DNA of 64,000 nucleotides from Panonychus citri (lineage: Eukaryota > Arthropoda > Arachnida > Trombidiformes > Tetranychidae): assembly GCF_014898815.1 (NCBI RefSeq), contig NW_026515495.1:558001-622000 (forward strand), in the 5' to 3' direction. Shown here piece after piece: positions 23,923-36,099 of the stretch. Under the pieces are notes generated by a model. The model searched no databases. It saw only the letters and a program-made list of their open reading frames with translations, and was not told the DNA's origin. Position 1 is the stretch's first letter; each line of letters begins with the position of its first letter. The translations under genes were made by a program, and so were the position numbers.

Positions 23923-26765
23923 TTAACATTTGTTTTTGCTCGTTTTAAAAGAGACTTGAAGAACTCGATTGCCCAAAGTGTAACCATTGAGACTCTGAAT
24001 GGCAACCAGAGCTTCATCGTAATTTGTCATGGTAACAAAACCGAAGCCTTTACATTTGTTTGTTTGAAGATCACGAATTACTTTAACACTTTGGACAGCA
24101 CCGAAAGGACCAAATAGTTGCCATAAAAGGTTCTCCTCGGTATCGGGGGCAAGATTATACACAAATAAACACCAACCAGTACCATTAACAGCGTTTGTTG
24201 CTAGAAGTGGATTTGCAAGTAGATCTCCAGCTAACGGTGAATATCTGTTCCAATTAATGATACACGATAATACAATGATAATGAATGATAAGAGGAACAA
24301 CGAAAGTGTGACACAAGTTGAAGTCGAAGGAAAAAAGAAGGCGAGAAAAAGTATATATAAAAGAAGACGAAAAGAAAAAAGAAAAGAAAAAAACAAAAAC
24401 ATAAAATTAGAAAAGAATGAAATAAAATTATCTGTTTACCTGGTTATCGGTGACAGGGGAATGTACCTGAATCGGTTTGCTGGATGATGAATTGGTCCAG
24501 CAAATCGACGCTGAGGTGAAAGATATGCGGCCAGAGGAGCGAGGGCTTTGGCATTATTGCTTGGGTTATTGGCAAATTTAACTGTTATCGGGTCACTACT
24601 TCCTTCCGGGATCGTATTATGTAAATGTTTAATGGCCCTTTCGGCCTCTATCCTTTGGTCAAATCGGACAAACCCGACACCTTCTCAATATTTGGAAACA
24701 AAAAGAAAATATCATCCCAATTAATTTAAACAAAAAAAAGTCTCACCAAATTAAATTATCTTTCTGAAATTCATATTTCTATCATGAAAATTGAAGAAAA
24801 CGATATAATAATGATAATTATCCTTCCCTAGGAATAGAAAATTATTATTTCTTTTATTTCCTGCTAATCATTTTCATCTTCATCAGCATTATAATCATCA
24901 CCATTTAACCAAATTACCTTTCATAATAATATATTACAGAATAACATTTAATCATGAAAAAAAAGAGGTTAATCTTATTAACACAATTAACAATTGTAAT
25001 ACTTTTCCCCTGGCAAATGATTAAATGATTACCTCTCAATTGAATATAAAACTTTTTCCATACAGAAAAAAAATTAAAGACAAAACCAAATGGAAATTAT
25101 CAATCTCGAATTATCAAAAACAATAATAATCCTGAGAAACGATAACTTGAACAATCATCTATCACAATTCTGGAAAATTGTTATTATATTAATCAAATGC
25201 TATCAAATTGATAAAATACAAAGTGATAACTATTATATGGACATTTAAAAGATAAATGTTTCAAGTCAAGTGATGGATAAATTATTTCATATTATTGCTG
25301 TTTCTTCAATAATTTCAGCACGACAAGTTATGAATGTCTAAAAATACATATAACACATAAATTGGAAAAAAAAGTGAATTCTATTTTCCCATTTGCCTTG
25401 CGGCCATTTATCCTAATATTATATATTTTGGTTACATGGAATATGAAAAAAAAGAAGAAGAAGAAAAATATAAAGTTAAATCTATTTTTTTATGTTACCT
25501 GTAATATTGTCACAAAGTATTCGTGATGTTATTATACGTCCATAAGGTGCAAATAGTTGTTCTAATTCTTGTTGTGTCATGGCCTTAGGTAAACCACTAA
25601 CGTAAAGATTGGCTCCTTTTATGGCTTCGCTGCTCGGTCTGGCAAAAGAAACCTGATAAATAATAGTGAGAGAGAGAGAGACGATCATTATTATTAATAC
25701 AGAATTTAAATATCACTTGGTTATCCAATCAAACAATCACAACGAAAAATATATATTATATAAATAGTTTGAAACATGATAATCATAAGGCAGTTTATTT
25801 AATATCATCAAATAATCAATCATTAAGAAACATCATCAACTGTTTTTTTTTTGGTTAATTCTGAGAATCGGGAATTATTTTGGTTACATTTCATTTCTGG
25901 TTATGCTTATTGTATTTGTATTTGCTTGGTTTTCTGGTTCTTGTTGTTATTATTATTGTTTTCATGATATTTGCTTCATGTATAACAATATAAATGCATA
26001 TTGTATTATTATTATTGAGTAAAAGTAACTGTAAAAAAAAACAAGACAACCAGTGAAACTATTGTGGACTTGAATGTGGTTCCTTGAGCATAAATAATAC
26101 TGATAATCAAGATAAAGTAATATTATCCTGGTTTCTCATTATTATAATCATATACGAAAATGATCAGATCACATATATAATACATATTAAACATATTCAT
26201 TAAACAAACAGCTTCGAATCAGTGATTTCCTAATAGTTGCCTTGTTATTCAGATACAAAATATTAACGGTAAACACAATGAAGAGAACAAGAAATTTGAT
26301 ATCACTTTAATTAAACTCTCACTTTTTATGTTGCTCTCTTGATCTTTCTCTCTTACTCACTTTATCTCTAATCATCTTCTCTGAATTGAGTTCTGGTGGA
26401 TAGAATCATGGAAAAACATCATGTCTCTCATTATCAATGTTAATATATAATAATAATAATGAAAATTTAGATTCGATGGTAACAGAATGTCTTAGATTAC
26501 ATTCTCATCCAATTTTCTTTCAATATCTCTCTATGTGTGTTTCCATATATAAAGTAAATGGTTATTATTGAGCTTCGATTATTGATTATTGGGTGAAATG
26601 GTTGAGTATAGTAGTAGAAGGAGATAAAGAAAGAGGAATGATGAAAAATATATAAGTTACTTTAATATTACACAAAAGAGTAAAAGTAAAAGAGATAAAT
26701 AGATGAGAAATAAGAAAAGCTTAAGTTGATTTAATGTTATCTGCGAACTTGAAATGATATTTTAC

Positions 26766-26812
<47 letters not shown>

Positions 26813-29800
26813 GTAGATGATGAGATTGATTATGATGATGAGAATCGAAGATCAAGAGTAAAATACTTACCTTTAATTGGAGTTAAACTAAACAGTGAAC
26901 TTAAATGAAGCACTCAGAATGAAAAAAATATCTACTATTAGATTGTATCAGGAAGAGGATGAGGATGAAAAGGATATTGTGATGATAAAATAAATAAAGG
27001 AAATAAAATGATGTTAATGATGAGAAGATAAAGAATGAGAAAGAGAGTGAGAGAGAGAGGTTGATAGATAAATGTTTTATCTTTTTCTGAAAAGTTATAA
27101 ACAAAATAAATGACATCGACATGAGTAATAATGATAATAATTCCGAAGGCCCATGAAATGGAAGATAAAGATTCTCATCATCTTAACGTTTAAAGTATTT
27201 AATGTTATCATCATCAGAATTTTCATCATTATCTTCATTTTCTACCCCATCATCTCCATAGTCTCTGTCTGTCTGTCTGTCTTTTTCTTCCCCATGTTTT
27301 CATCACAGAGAAAATCAGTAATGTTTATATTATTTATCATTATTATTATCAAGATATCTACATACACATAAATGTATTCATGGAAGATCAATTTCAATGA
27401 ACAAAACCAATAAATCTTTAAGTAAGATTTATATGAGAAAAGAGAGATGATGATGAGAAAAAGTAAAAGAAAATTCGAAACAAGATGAAGATAAAAGAGA
27501 GATGAGAAAAGAAGAATAAAAGAAAACAATAGAGGAAACTTTTTTCTATGCTAATATCATATTTACTTTTTCTTTTTACTCCCAGTTGAATTTCCTTCCC
27601 AGTTTATAATATTTATTTCATTCTATTCGAAAAGGTTTCATTGTAGGTGTTAGAATCATCATGTTAATGATGATCATGAAGAGAAAAGAGAAAAGAAATT
27701 CTCTAAAAAGAAAGAATATCAAAAGTTGACATGAAAATGTAAAAATGTTCGAAAAAAAAAAGATTATCCTTAGATTCATTTTCCAAGGATAATTTAAAAT
27801 TCTGAACATCTCAGACTTTCTATCATGTGACATGATGTCTCTTGATAATAGTTTCTGATTATTCTTGATTAGCATCTAATCATTTTTTTTATTCTTCTCT
27901 CTCTCTTCCAGCTCATTGGCTCGTTTTCTGTGGTTATTATTATTCACTTATCATGGAAACAATTAGCATACATTAATGTTCACCATGTTGACTATTATTG
28001 TTGTTTTATTATTACGTTAATTCAGATACACAGGATGATGAGGATAAGAAGATGATGAGTACGAGTTATCATCTTTTTCCTTATCATCAACGTGATTTGG
28101 TAAAGTAAACAGATATTTCATGATAATAGTGAATCAAGAATGAATCAGAATCAATGAAACTATGTATTGAATTATTTATCTGTAACTTTATCAACTAGAT
28201 GATGAGACAAGTGAAAAGATGAGGATGAAATGATAAAAGAGACTTAGAGAGAAAGTAATTTACACTTGAATGAAATTTCAGAATCAACATCATCATGATT
28301 CTGATGAGAAATGACAAATATTCACAGTTTCAATGTCTTATTATCATGGAGAAGATGAAAAAAAAATCAATTCTCTTTCTTCATGATAACAATTATTATC
28401 ATTTTCAATTTTCAGTTATGGAAATTGTAACAAGATGATAATCATTACAATGAGAAATCTTCATCACTATTAATACAACCAACTTTTTGAAGATTTAATT
28501 AGGGAAAATAGACAAATTACCTTTCGACAAAACTTTGATTGATTAACTATTATAATTAATCATTGGAAGAGAGAATTTGAAAAAAAAGTTTGATTCAATT
28601 ATCGTAACATTTTGATGTGAATATTAAAAGTCAATGTCATTCTCATGGGTTATCGATTGAGAGTGAAAATATCTAATCAGTTCAATTGATTATCTCATCA
28701 AAATTGATTAGATAAAAAAATATCCTAATCTTTTTGCTTCATCCTTAATCAGGATATTAAATGATCCGCATCTTTTTTTGTTCGCCATCATGTTAACCCA
28801 AATATTTGCTTAACATTAAATAAACAGAATAATTTTTTCTCGTTACTGTTGTATTGAGGTTTCATTGTTTCAAACAAAAATGTCAAACATATTGTCACAT
28901 AAATACAAATGATGAGATAATGGTAACGATAAAAATGAATTATCATCATCGTCGTCATGAAATAGGAAGGAAATTCTCATGTTAATTGAATTAAATGGAT
29001 GATGATGGTAATGATAAGATGAAAGATATTGATACAAATAAAAGCAAAATTAAGATTAAATTCTGATAGATAAACAGAGTAGAGAGTAAAGATAAATAAG
29101 GAATAATCAAGTTGAGATAAAATTCTGGTAAATGTTCAGATTCTTTAGCTTTAGATAAACTTAACGGTAAGTGATTCGAGTATTAAGTGACCTCTTTTAA
29201 CCACCGGGAAAAGGGACGAGATGATAGAGAGTGAGAGAGAGAGAGAGAGAGACAAAGAAGACAAAGAAACTGATGGAAGATTAAAAGGAGGAGGAGGATG
29301 AGAGAAAGAGAGAAGGTGGAAGATAAAGATTAGAAATAGAATATGCTTGGGAGAGAAAAGGTGAATGTTAAAGTTAAAGCATAAAAAGAGAAGGAGGAAG
29401 ATGAAAAGGGAGAGAAATAGTTTATTCCCTATCATCCCTAGGGAAGCCCTTTTTCCATTAAAATCGATAGGGAAGAGAGAGAGAGAGAGAGAGAGAGAAA
29501 AAAAGAAAGAGAGACAAATGATGATAATGATGATGAAAATAAAGCCGATGATGTTTACCACACCATTGATTGTACTATTGTGATGGTGGATACAAAGATG
29601 ACGAGAAGGAGGATAAAGATTATGATAAAATGGGTGAGAAGACAAAAAGATATCAGAATTAGTTTTTAAATTTATTCCATAGAGAACGCGAGAGAGAGAG
29701 AGAGAGAGAGAGAGAGTTGAAGGAGCAATATAACAAAAGAGAAAAAGTAACGCACGTTTTGACACGCGTTTTAGCACGTAAATGACAAGAGTACGAAAAC

Positions 29801-30566
29801 GCGTGCAAACAATAATAATGCAAATCAATTGACATCAATGTTTTCACCAATTTTATGACAACAATAAATTGAACATGAAAATAAACTGTACTTGTGATTA
29901 ATAATATTAAATAGTATTTCGGATCAAGCAAATTAATAACCAGTTATTTGTTATCTTTTTCCCCTTTTCCTCGTTAAAAGTAAACCGCCTGAGGCTGATT
30001 AACAGCAAGTAATTAATTGTTAACTAATGACATGAGATTATTAAGTATTGTAATAACAAGAGAACCAAAAATCAAAAGATCAATAATAATAATACAAGAA
30101 CAATATTCTCAATGAATGTGCAACAGTTTTTCTGGAACAAACAATTCCAATTCCAATTCCAATTTCAAACTCAAATTCTGATTCCGATTCTGATAAAAAA
30201 AACACCAAAGAAACAGATTAATTATCTTCTTACCTTAATTGTCTTATTTTGAAGCTTTAGTCCGTTAAGAGTGTTAATTGCTTTCTCAGCGTCATCTGAT
30301 CTAACATAGTTCACAAAGCCGTAACCCAAAGATTGACCAGTGACCTTATCCCGAATCAGTTTACATGATTCAACCTCACCAATGGAAGCAAATAGACCAC
30401 GAATATCCTCCTGTGTCATGGTCTGAGGTAGATAATTGACAATTAAATTGGTTTTCGAATCTTCTGAATCATCCTGAGAACCTGTTGATGAGGCTGATGC
30501 ATTGTGCATGGAGTTACCATTTTGCTGTGGTAATGATGATACTGATGAGGAATCCATTCCGTTCAT
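23923..30566 (-). CDS. elav: ELAV/Hu-family RNA-binding protein (join 23923..24244, 24467..24683, 25499..25652, 30234..30566)
   Basis: ELAV/Hu proteins bind AU/U-rich RNA and control neuronal splicing, polyadenylation and mRNA stability. From the ATG at 30566, four coding exons give 340-341 aa, typical of the family. RRM1 (about 39-117) has NLIVNYLPQTMTQEDIRGLF and GYGFVNYV. RRM2 (about 125-210) has NLYVSGLPKAMTQQELEQLF and GVGFVRF. The hinge contains YSPLAGDLLANP. RRM3 has CLFVYNLAPDTEENLLWQLF and KCKGFGFVTMTNYDEA, ending VLQVSFKTSKNKC. The hinge and RRM3 resemble the insect ELAV/FNE/RBP9 group most. Junctions are AAG|GTAAG to TTTATCAG, ACAG|GTAAC to TTGAG or TTGAGAAG, and TTCAG|GTACA to GGAACAG; phases 0, 1 and 2 agree. 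Intron 1 is about 4.6 kb. The open frame continues upstream of 30566 (see 30567-30786), so the true N-terminus may be longer. Confidence 0.92.
29752..29806. promoter_or_regulatory. Cluster of CACG-core motifs in ELAV intron 1
   Basis: Within 55 bp of otherwise AT-rich DNA lie GCACGTT, ACACGCG, GCACGTA and, on the opposite strand, GCACGCG. A perfect 10-bp inverted pair (CACGCGTTTT at 29763-29772, AAAACGCGTG at 29796-29805) spans the cluster. CACGCG is the class C site bound by Hairy/E(spl) repressors, and ACGCGT is an MCB-type core. It lies about 430 bp into the intron downstream of the RRM1 exon. Function is inferred. Confidence 0.3.
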
Positions 30567-30786
30567 AATTGTATCCTCGGAGAGATTAAAAGATTCTGAT
30601 GATTCGTCTTCCAGGTCGTGATCTTGTTTAATTTGTTGCGAGTCGAGTAAAATTTTATTATTATTATTATCCCTTTCGATTGGCGATGAGGAGGTTAAAT
30701 GGGCTGACAGGGTATCAGGTTCACTGGAACGTGAATCAATCCCGTTCCTAATAACAATTTCCAGGACTTCGGCAATTTTTGCTTCT
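30567..30786 (-). other. Possible N-terminal coding extension of ELAV
   Basis: The RRM1 exon's frame stays open for about 73 codons upstream of the first ATG, to a stop near 30787. The translated residues are polar and acidic (for example DLEDESSESFNLSEDT just before the ATG, and SRSSEPDTLSAHLTSSSP), unlike the Ile/Asn/Phe-rich translations of nearby non-coding DNA. No ATG occurs in the extension, so it would need an upstream exon; ATTGTTATTAG near 30751 is one possible acceptor. Insect ELAV proteins do have long low-complexity N-termini. Confidence 0.4.
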
Positions 30787-31697
30787 CAATTTGATATTTT
30801 ATCGATATATAATAATAATAATAATATAATATAACAGGTAAATTTATCGATTAGATAAATAGCAAAAGAAGAAAAGAAAACGAAACAACAACAATTAAAT
30901 TTGCCGATTGGTGATCAAATTTGATGAGCACAAAAATTATTTAGCAAAAATTTTTGATGATGTTCACTTAATATTATTATTATTATTATATTTGTTGGCA
31001 CCTTTTGCTGATGAATTTCAGATAATTGGATTAACTTTCAAATTTGATTTGGTGACACTCACATAGATGAGACTCAAAAATATTGATGAAAGTTGAATTT
31101 ATATTTATATCAAAAAAGGTTGAGGTTGTTATTAATTTATTGATGATAATGATGATAACCAGCACAGGCACAGAAAGAGAGACAGACAGAGGATTTTCAG
31201 AGTAAATGAGAGAGAGAGTAGACAGAATTGAATATGAATCAGTTAATTGTTGTTGTTTGTTGTTTGTGTCTTGGTGTTCAACTTATCGTTTTGTTATGTG
31301 TGTTTGTGTTGTGAAGATTTGGATTGGTGATTTAAATTGTTGGTTTGATTTTAAATTTTTGTCTAAAACAAACAAGGAAAAGACAGTTGATTAAGATTAA
31401 GAAATGTGATGATGATGGTGATTTAAGTGATTTGATAAAAGATGATGAAGAACAAAAATAAAAGATGAAAAGGGTAAGAAGAGAAAAAAATTAGATAGAT
31501 GAGAAGAAAGAGAAGATAAAGAAGAGAAAAAAGATGATAATCTTAAAAAGGGGCAAAGAAAAGAATCGAATAAGAAGAAGAATAAATTTACGGGCAAATG
31601 AAGAAAAGAATAAGAAGAAAAAGATGTGATCGCGTGGCTTTCGAAAGGCAATAAACTGAATAACCGGACTCGAACTAAAAGAACCAAAACCAGGTAG

Positions 31698-31702
<5 letters not shown>

Positions 31703-31739
<37 letters not shown>
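31703..31739. repeat. (GA)n microsatellite, 37 bp
   Basis: A perfect AG/GA run about 1.1 kb upstream of the ELAV RRM1 exon. Confidence 0.95.
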
Positions 31740-31742
<3 letters not shown>

Positions 31743-34700
31743 TGAAGACAAAGAAAGAGATGAAAGAAAGAAGAGTGAGATTCTGCGAAGCTAAAATTTT
31801 GTAACGCAAACTCGAAACTCGATTTAGATCAGAACAAAAACTTATCATTCCCTTGGAAACGAGATCTCTTTTATTTGATATAATTTCGAGCAAACTCCCA
31901 GTCGAAAGGAAGTTACTATGGTTACATTCACTTTCTTTCTTTCTTTCTTTCTTTCTTTTACTCTTCTTTCTCATCACCATCATCATATGAAAGAAGAAGA
32001 AGAAAGAAGAGAGAGAGAGAGAGAGAGAAAGGCAACAAGATCGCGTGCCACTTTCTTCCCTCATCTCTTTTATTTTTTTCTCTCTTTTCTCTTTCATCTT
32101 TAACTCTCTCACTCACTTTCTCGCCCCATCACATCCTTGTCCTCCCTCATCATCATCTAGCATCACCTTTTTTTCATCCAAACTTTAAAGCCCTAAGGGT
32201 AAAAAGGATTCATAATGATTTCAAAGTTATTTCTTTCAATCTAATAACTTTCTGTGTTGTTGTTGTTATTTTTTTTTCTTACTCAATGTTATCAACTTAT
32301 TCATTCCCATGATACTGAAGTAGTAGTTTTTTTTTCATCATCATATTTTCATACAACAAAAACTCATTATCAATTTAGCAATAACCATATATATTCATGT
32401 AATGGGTTATTGTTTTTTATCATTTTTCACCTTACATGAAAATTTTAGTTTGCAAATTTAATCCAATTTCATGAATTTCATATATCTTATTTGCTCTGAT
32501 AACTTTCATGCAGCCATGATGTTAAAAAGTAAATTATATCAACTGATTATGAGTTAATTTGGATAACATTGTTAAAAGAGTGAACCAAAAACTTAACAAT
32601 TTAATGATAATTAGACAAATTATCAGATTAATGGTTAAGATGAGTGTTAATTGATAATTTAAGTTAAATTATCAACATTTATTCATCATCATTATCTTTA
32701 TATTTCAGATTTTACCGTCTTTCGAGATTTTTGTTTCTCTCTTTCAATTGATGCAGAAACAGAATGAAAATTTTTCTCTTTCATCTTCATCATTCTATAC
32801 TTATCTTCTCTTTCTTTTATTAGGATACCCCTCTTACTCTTACTCATCCTCATCATCATCATCATCATCTTTTTCTCATCTTCATCGATTTTAACCAGAC
32901 TCTTTCATCTCATCTTTTTTTCATCTTCCCTTTTCACTCCTTATGATTAAATTTCTTCTTCTTTTCATGTAAACCTCTCTCTCTCTCTCTCTCTGCGTCT
33001 TTTTATCTTCCTCATCATCTTCTTTCGCTTCCCTTTATTCCATGTTCTTTTCGCCCCTTGATTGCCTCTTCTGCGTAAAGAAAAGTCTCAAAAAGAAGAG
33101 CTTCAAGGTAACAGTAAAAATTTCATCTTCTACTCCAAAATATATTAATACATTTTCTATTCCTCTTCCATATATAACTATAAATATATCGATGGACAAC
33201 CTTGAGGACCACTTATATCCTCATTTTCATCTTCATCATAATCATCTTCTTTCTCATTCTCATCATTCTCTCTCACCTTCATCCGAATAACGGTAAAATG
33301 AAAAAAAAACTTTGAAGCACAAAAATAAACAAAATTAACAAGATAAAGTTTTCATCGTGTATCAATATATGAGAATAAACAAAAAGATTAGATAATCAAA
33401 AATCGTAATCTAATTTAATCAAAGGTTCTTAATACAATCGAATGATAATCAATCATATGATTGGGTTGACAGTTGATTTAATATATTGATTGTATTAATT
33501 ACAGTCAATGATTATCAGCTAACCTTTAGAAAAGTGCAAGTCAAATACAAAAGGGAAATTAATTTTCTCTATTCAAAAGTTAATTGTTAACAATTTGATG
33601 GAAAAGGTAACTAACCAAACTTAAATCAAGTAAAATATTAGATTAATTCATAATTTTAATTATGTTAATTGTTGGGTTTAACTTAATAGTGTGAAAGATA
33701 TTAACTTTCAATCAGTATATTCAAAGAGAGAGAGAGAGACTTTAATTACTAGTTATCACTTATTCATTTATTCATTTGATTTAAATTTGATTATCATTAG
33801 ACAAAAAGAGTTAATAATTAACTACAGAAATTACTTATTACCCTTAATGAACAGTTAACATTTAATTGTATGCAATTGATAGTATTTCAAAATGAACCTT
33901 CATCTCATCTACATGATTCATTTAAATCATGTAATCAGAATCAGAATAGTCAAAAATATGTCACTGAACTTTTTTATTCATCTAAGAGGAGAAAAAACTG
34001 ATTCAGTTTCCATGTAATTTTCCCCTGATTATTTATTTTCCCAACAATCATCCTCATCATCATCACTTAAAGTCATTATTATCTTCATCATTTACATGAA
34101 TATAATTGTCAGTGGGTCTCCTCCCCTCTCTCTCTCTCTCTCTTATCATATTCAATTTAAATTGAATTTGTAATAATCTCTCATCATTTGATTTGAATTA
34201 AAATTGAAATGAAATTATGTTGATGAAGACAATTAGGCTGATCAAATATTGATTTACAATTAAGAGTTGAAATTAAACTTGATCATCAAATAATCATTGT
34301 TACAGTTGATCAACCTCAATCTCTTAAGTATGATGAGGATGCTAATGTTTATCATGATGTTCATGAAGATAATGATTCCAATAGTAAATGAACTCGAAGA
34401 AACTTTTAATACAATGAAGAATGAGACAATTGATGGTTTGTTAATTTACTGATTTTCGAATGATTATTTTTTCTTATTTTAATTTTTTTTCTCCATCATC
34501 ATCAGTTTCTCTTCTTATTCTATAACTTAGTCGAATTATCATCGAATAAAGTTCATCATCATGTAATTCTCATTCAATTCTGAATCATGACTTAGGTTTA
34601 CATTGGAAGTAAATAGAAGAAAACGAGAGAAAGAGAGAGAGATGAAAGGTAATGATGATGATCGAGTGGAAGTAAATACGTTCGATGAAAACATTTTTTC

Positions 34701-35702
34701 ATCGAATGCGTATGTGTATTTGCCTTCGAACTAATTTACTATTGATCTGATGATTTTTCTTCTCTTCTACTTCATCATCTTGATTCATCATCATCATTGC
34801 TTATTCTTCATCCCTTCAGGTTCTAGTTCTGTAAAACAGCCTCAGGATTCATGATGAAGGGGGAAAATTATATATCATTGATGAGAATAGATAATAACCA
34901 GAATTGAGATTACATTCCTCAGAAATTTTCAAATCATTCTCGATACTTTTTCTCTCTCTCTCATCATGCTAACAATTAATTTCGCTCAAATAATCACAAT
35001 GAACATTGTGACGATCTTTTGATTGTTGAAGATAAATTCCATCTCTTTATGAACAAGAGATTCTCCCAATTATTATGCTGACTAATTTATCGATTGATAA
35101 TAATTTCATCTTAAAATGAACAAACATGAATTGTTAATGAGAAAAATTAATTATTCAAATTTATCATTTTAAATTTGTGCAAATTTCATTAAAATTATTG
35201 ATTTTATCAAAATTATCAAAATTCTCTATCATAACTGTCCAAATGTTAAAAGTGATTAATTTTAATCTCTATTTGAAACCTTAATCTCTTTTCCTCATCT
35301 ACATCATCATTAGTATCTTTCTCTGGTCACTTATTAGATGTCAAAATTGGTGCGAATATCAAATCACCATCAAAATGATGACAAAAAAATAGTCTTTTCG
35401 TTTTAAATTTAATTCTCTTTGTTAATCTGGACAGTTTAAACCGAATAGATAACTTTTTCTATGCAAAAAAAAACGAGTAACCTTGACGACAAATTATGAT
35501 TCAAAAAACAGATAAAAACCGATATCGCACAAGAGAATGGGAGAAAGTGAGTGAGAAAGGAGAGAAAATAAGCCGAAACTAAACAATCTCAACACCGAAA
35601 GCACCAATTTTCTATTTGAAATGATTTGTTTTCTATCATCAGTTAAAGGACAAAGATCGAGTTCTAATGTATGTCCAAATATCGAGAATAAAAAATATCT
35701 CC

Positions 35703-35706
<4 letters not shown>

Positions 35707-35753
<47 letters not shown>
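35707..35753. repeat. (GA)n microsatellite, 47 bp
   Basis: The longest perfect GA run seen in the window. Confidence 0.95.
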
Positions 35754-35755
<2 letters not shown>

Positions 35756-36085
35756 GAAAGTTCCATTTAATGTCAGTTGGTATTAAAGCTCAGAATACGT
35801 GAACATAATGGATAAGAAAAGGGAGTTCGCCCTTTTTTACATGCGATACGGTCCAGTGAAGTGAATAAGGCCAACCTTTTACAACGGTAATCCTCATCTT
35901 CATCTTCTCCCTCATCTATCATCCTCTTTCTCTCTCTCTCTCTCCCTCTTAACAATAATCATGATGATAATAATAATAACGGTTCGAGAAGCGATCTAAG
36001 GTCTTTTTTCCCATCTGCTTATATTACATTTAATTTTCTACAATATTATCTTCATCATCATCTCATTTGTTTCCCCATTTCATCA

Positions 36086-36099
36086 GTTTCCATGGTAAC
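36086..36099 (+). promoter_or_regulatory. RFX X-box-like palindrome
   Basis: GTTTCCATGGTAAC matches the X-box GTNRCC-N2-RGYAAC at all but one position. No gene is recognised next to it, so a regulatory role is only a possibility. Confidence 0.25.

Noticed and set aside
29151..29828. 225-codon minus-strand frame in ELAV intron 1
   Set aside because: It translates GA/CT runs and ATG repeats (Ser-Leu runs) and shows no domain.
31397..32112. Overlapping open frames upstream of ELAV
   Set aside because: Almost entirely translated microsatellite; the short unique middle has no recognisable domain or splice partner.
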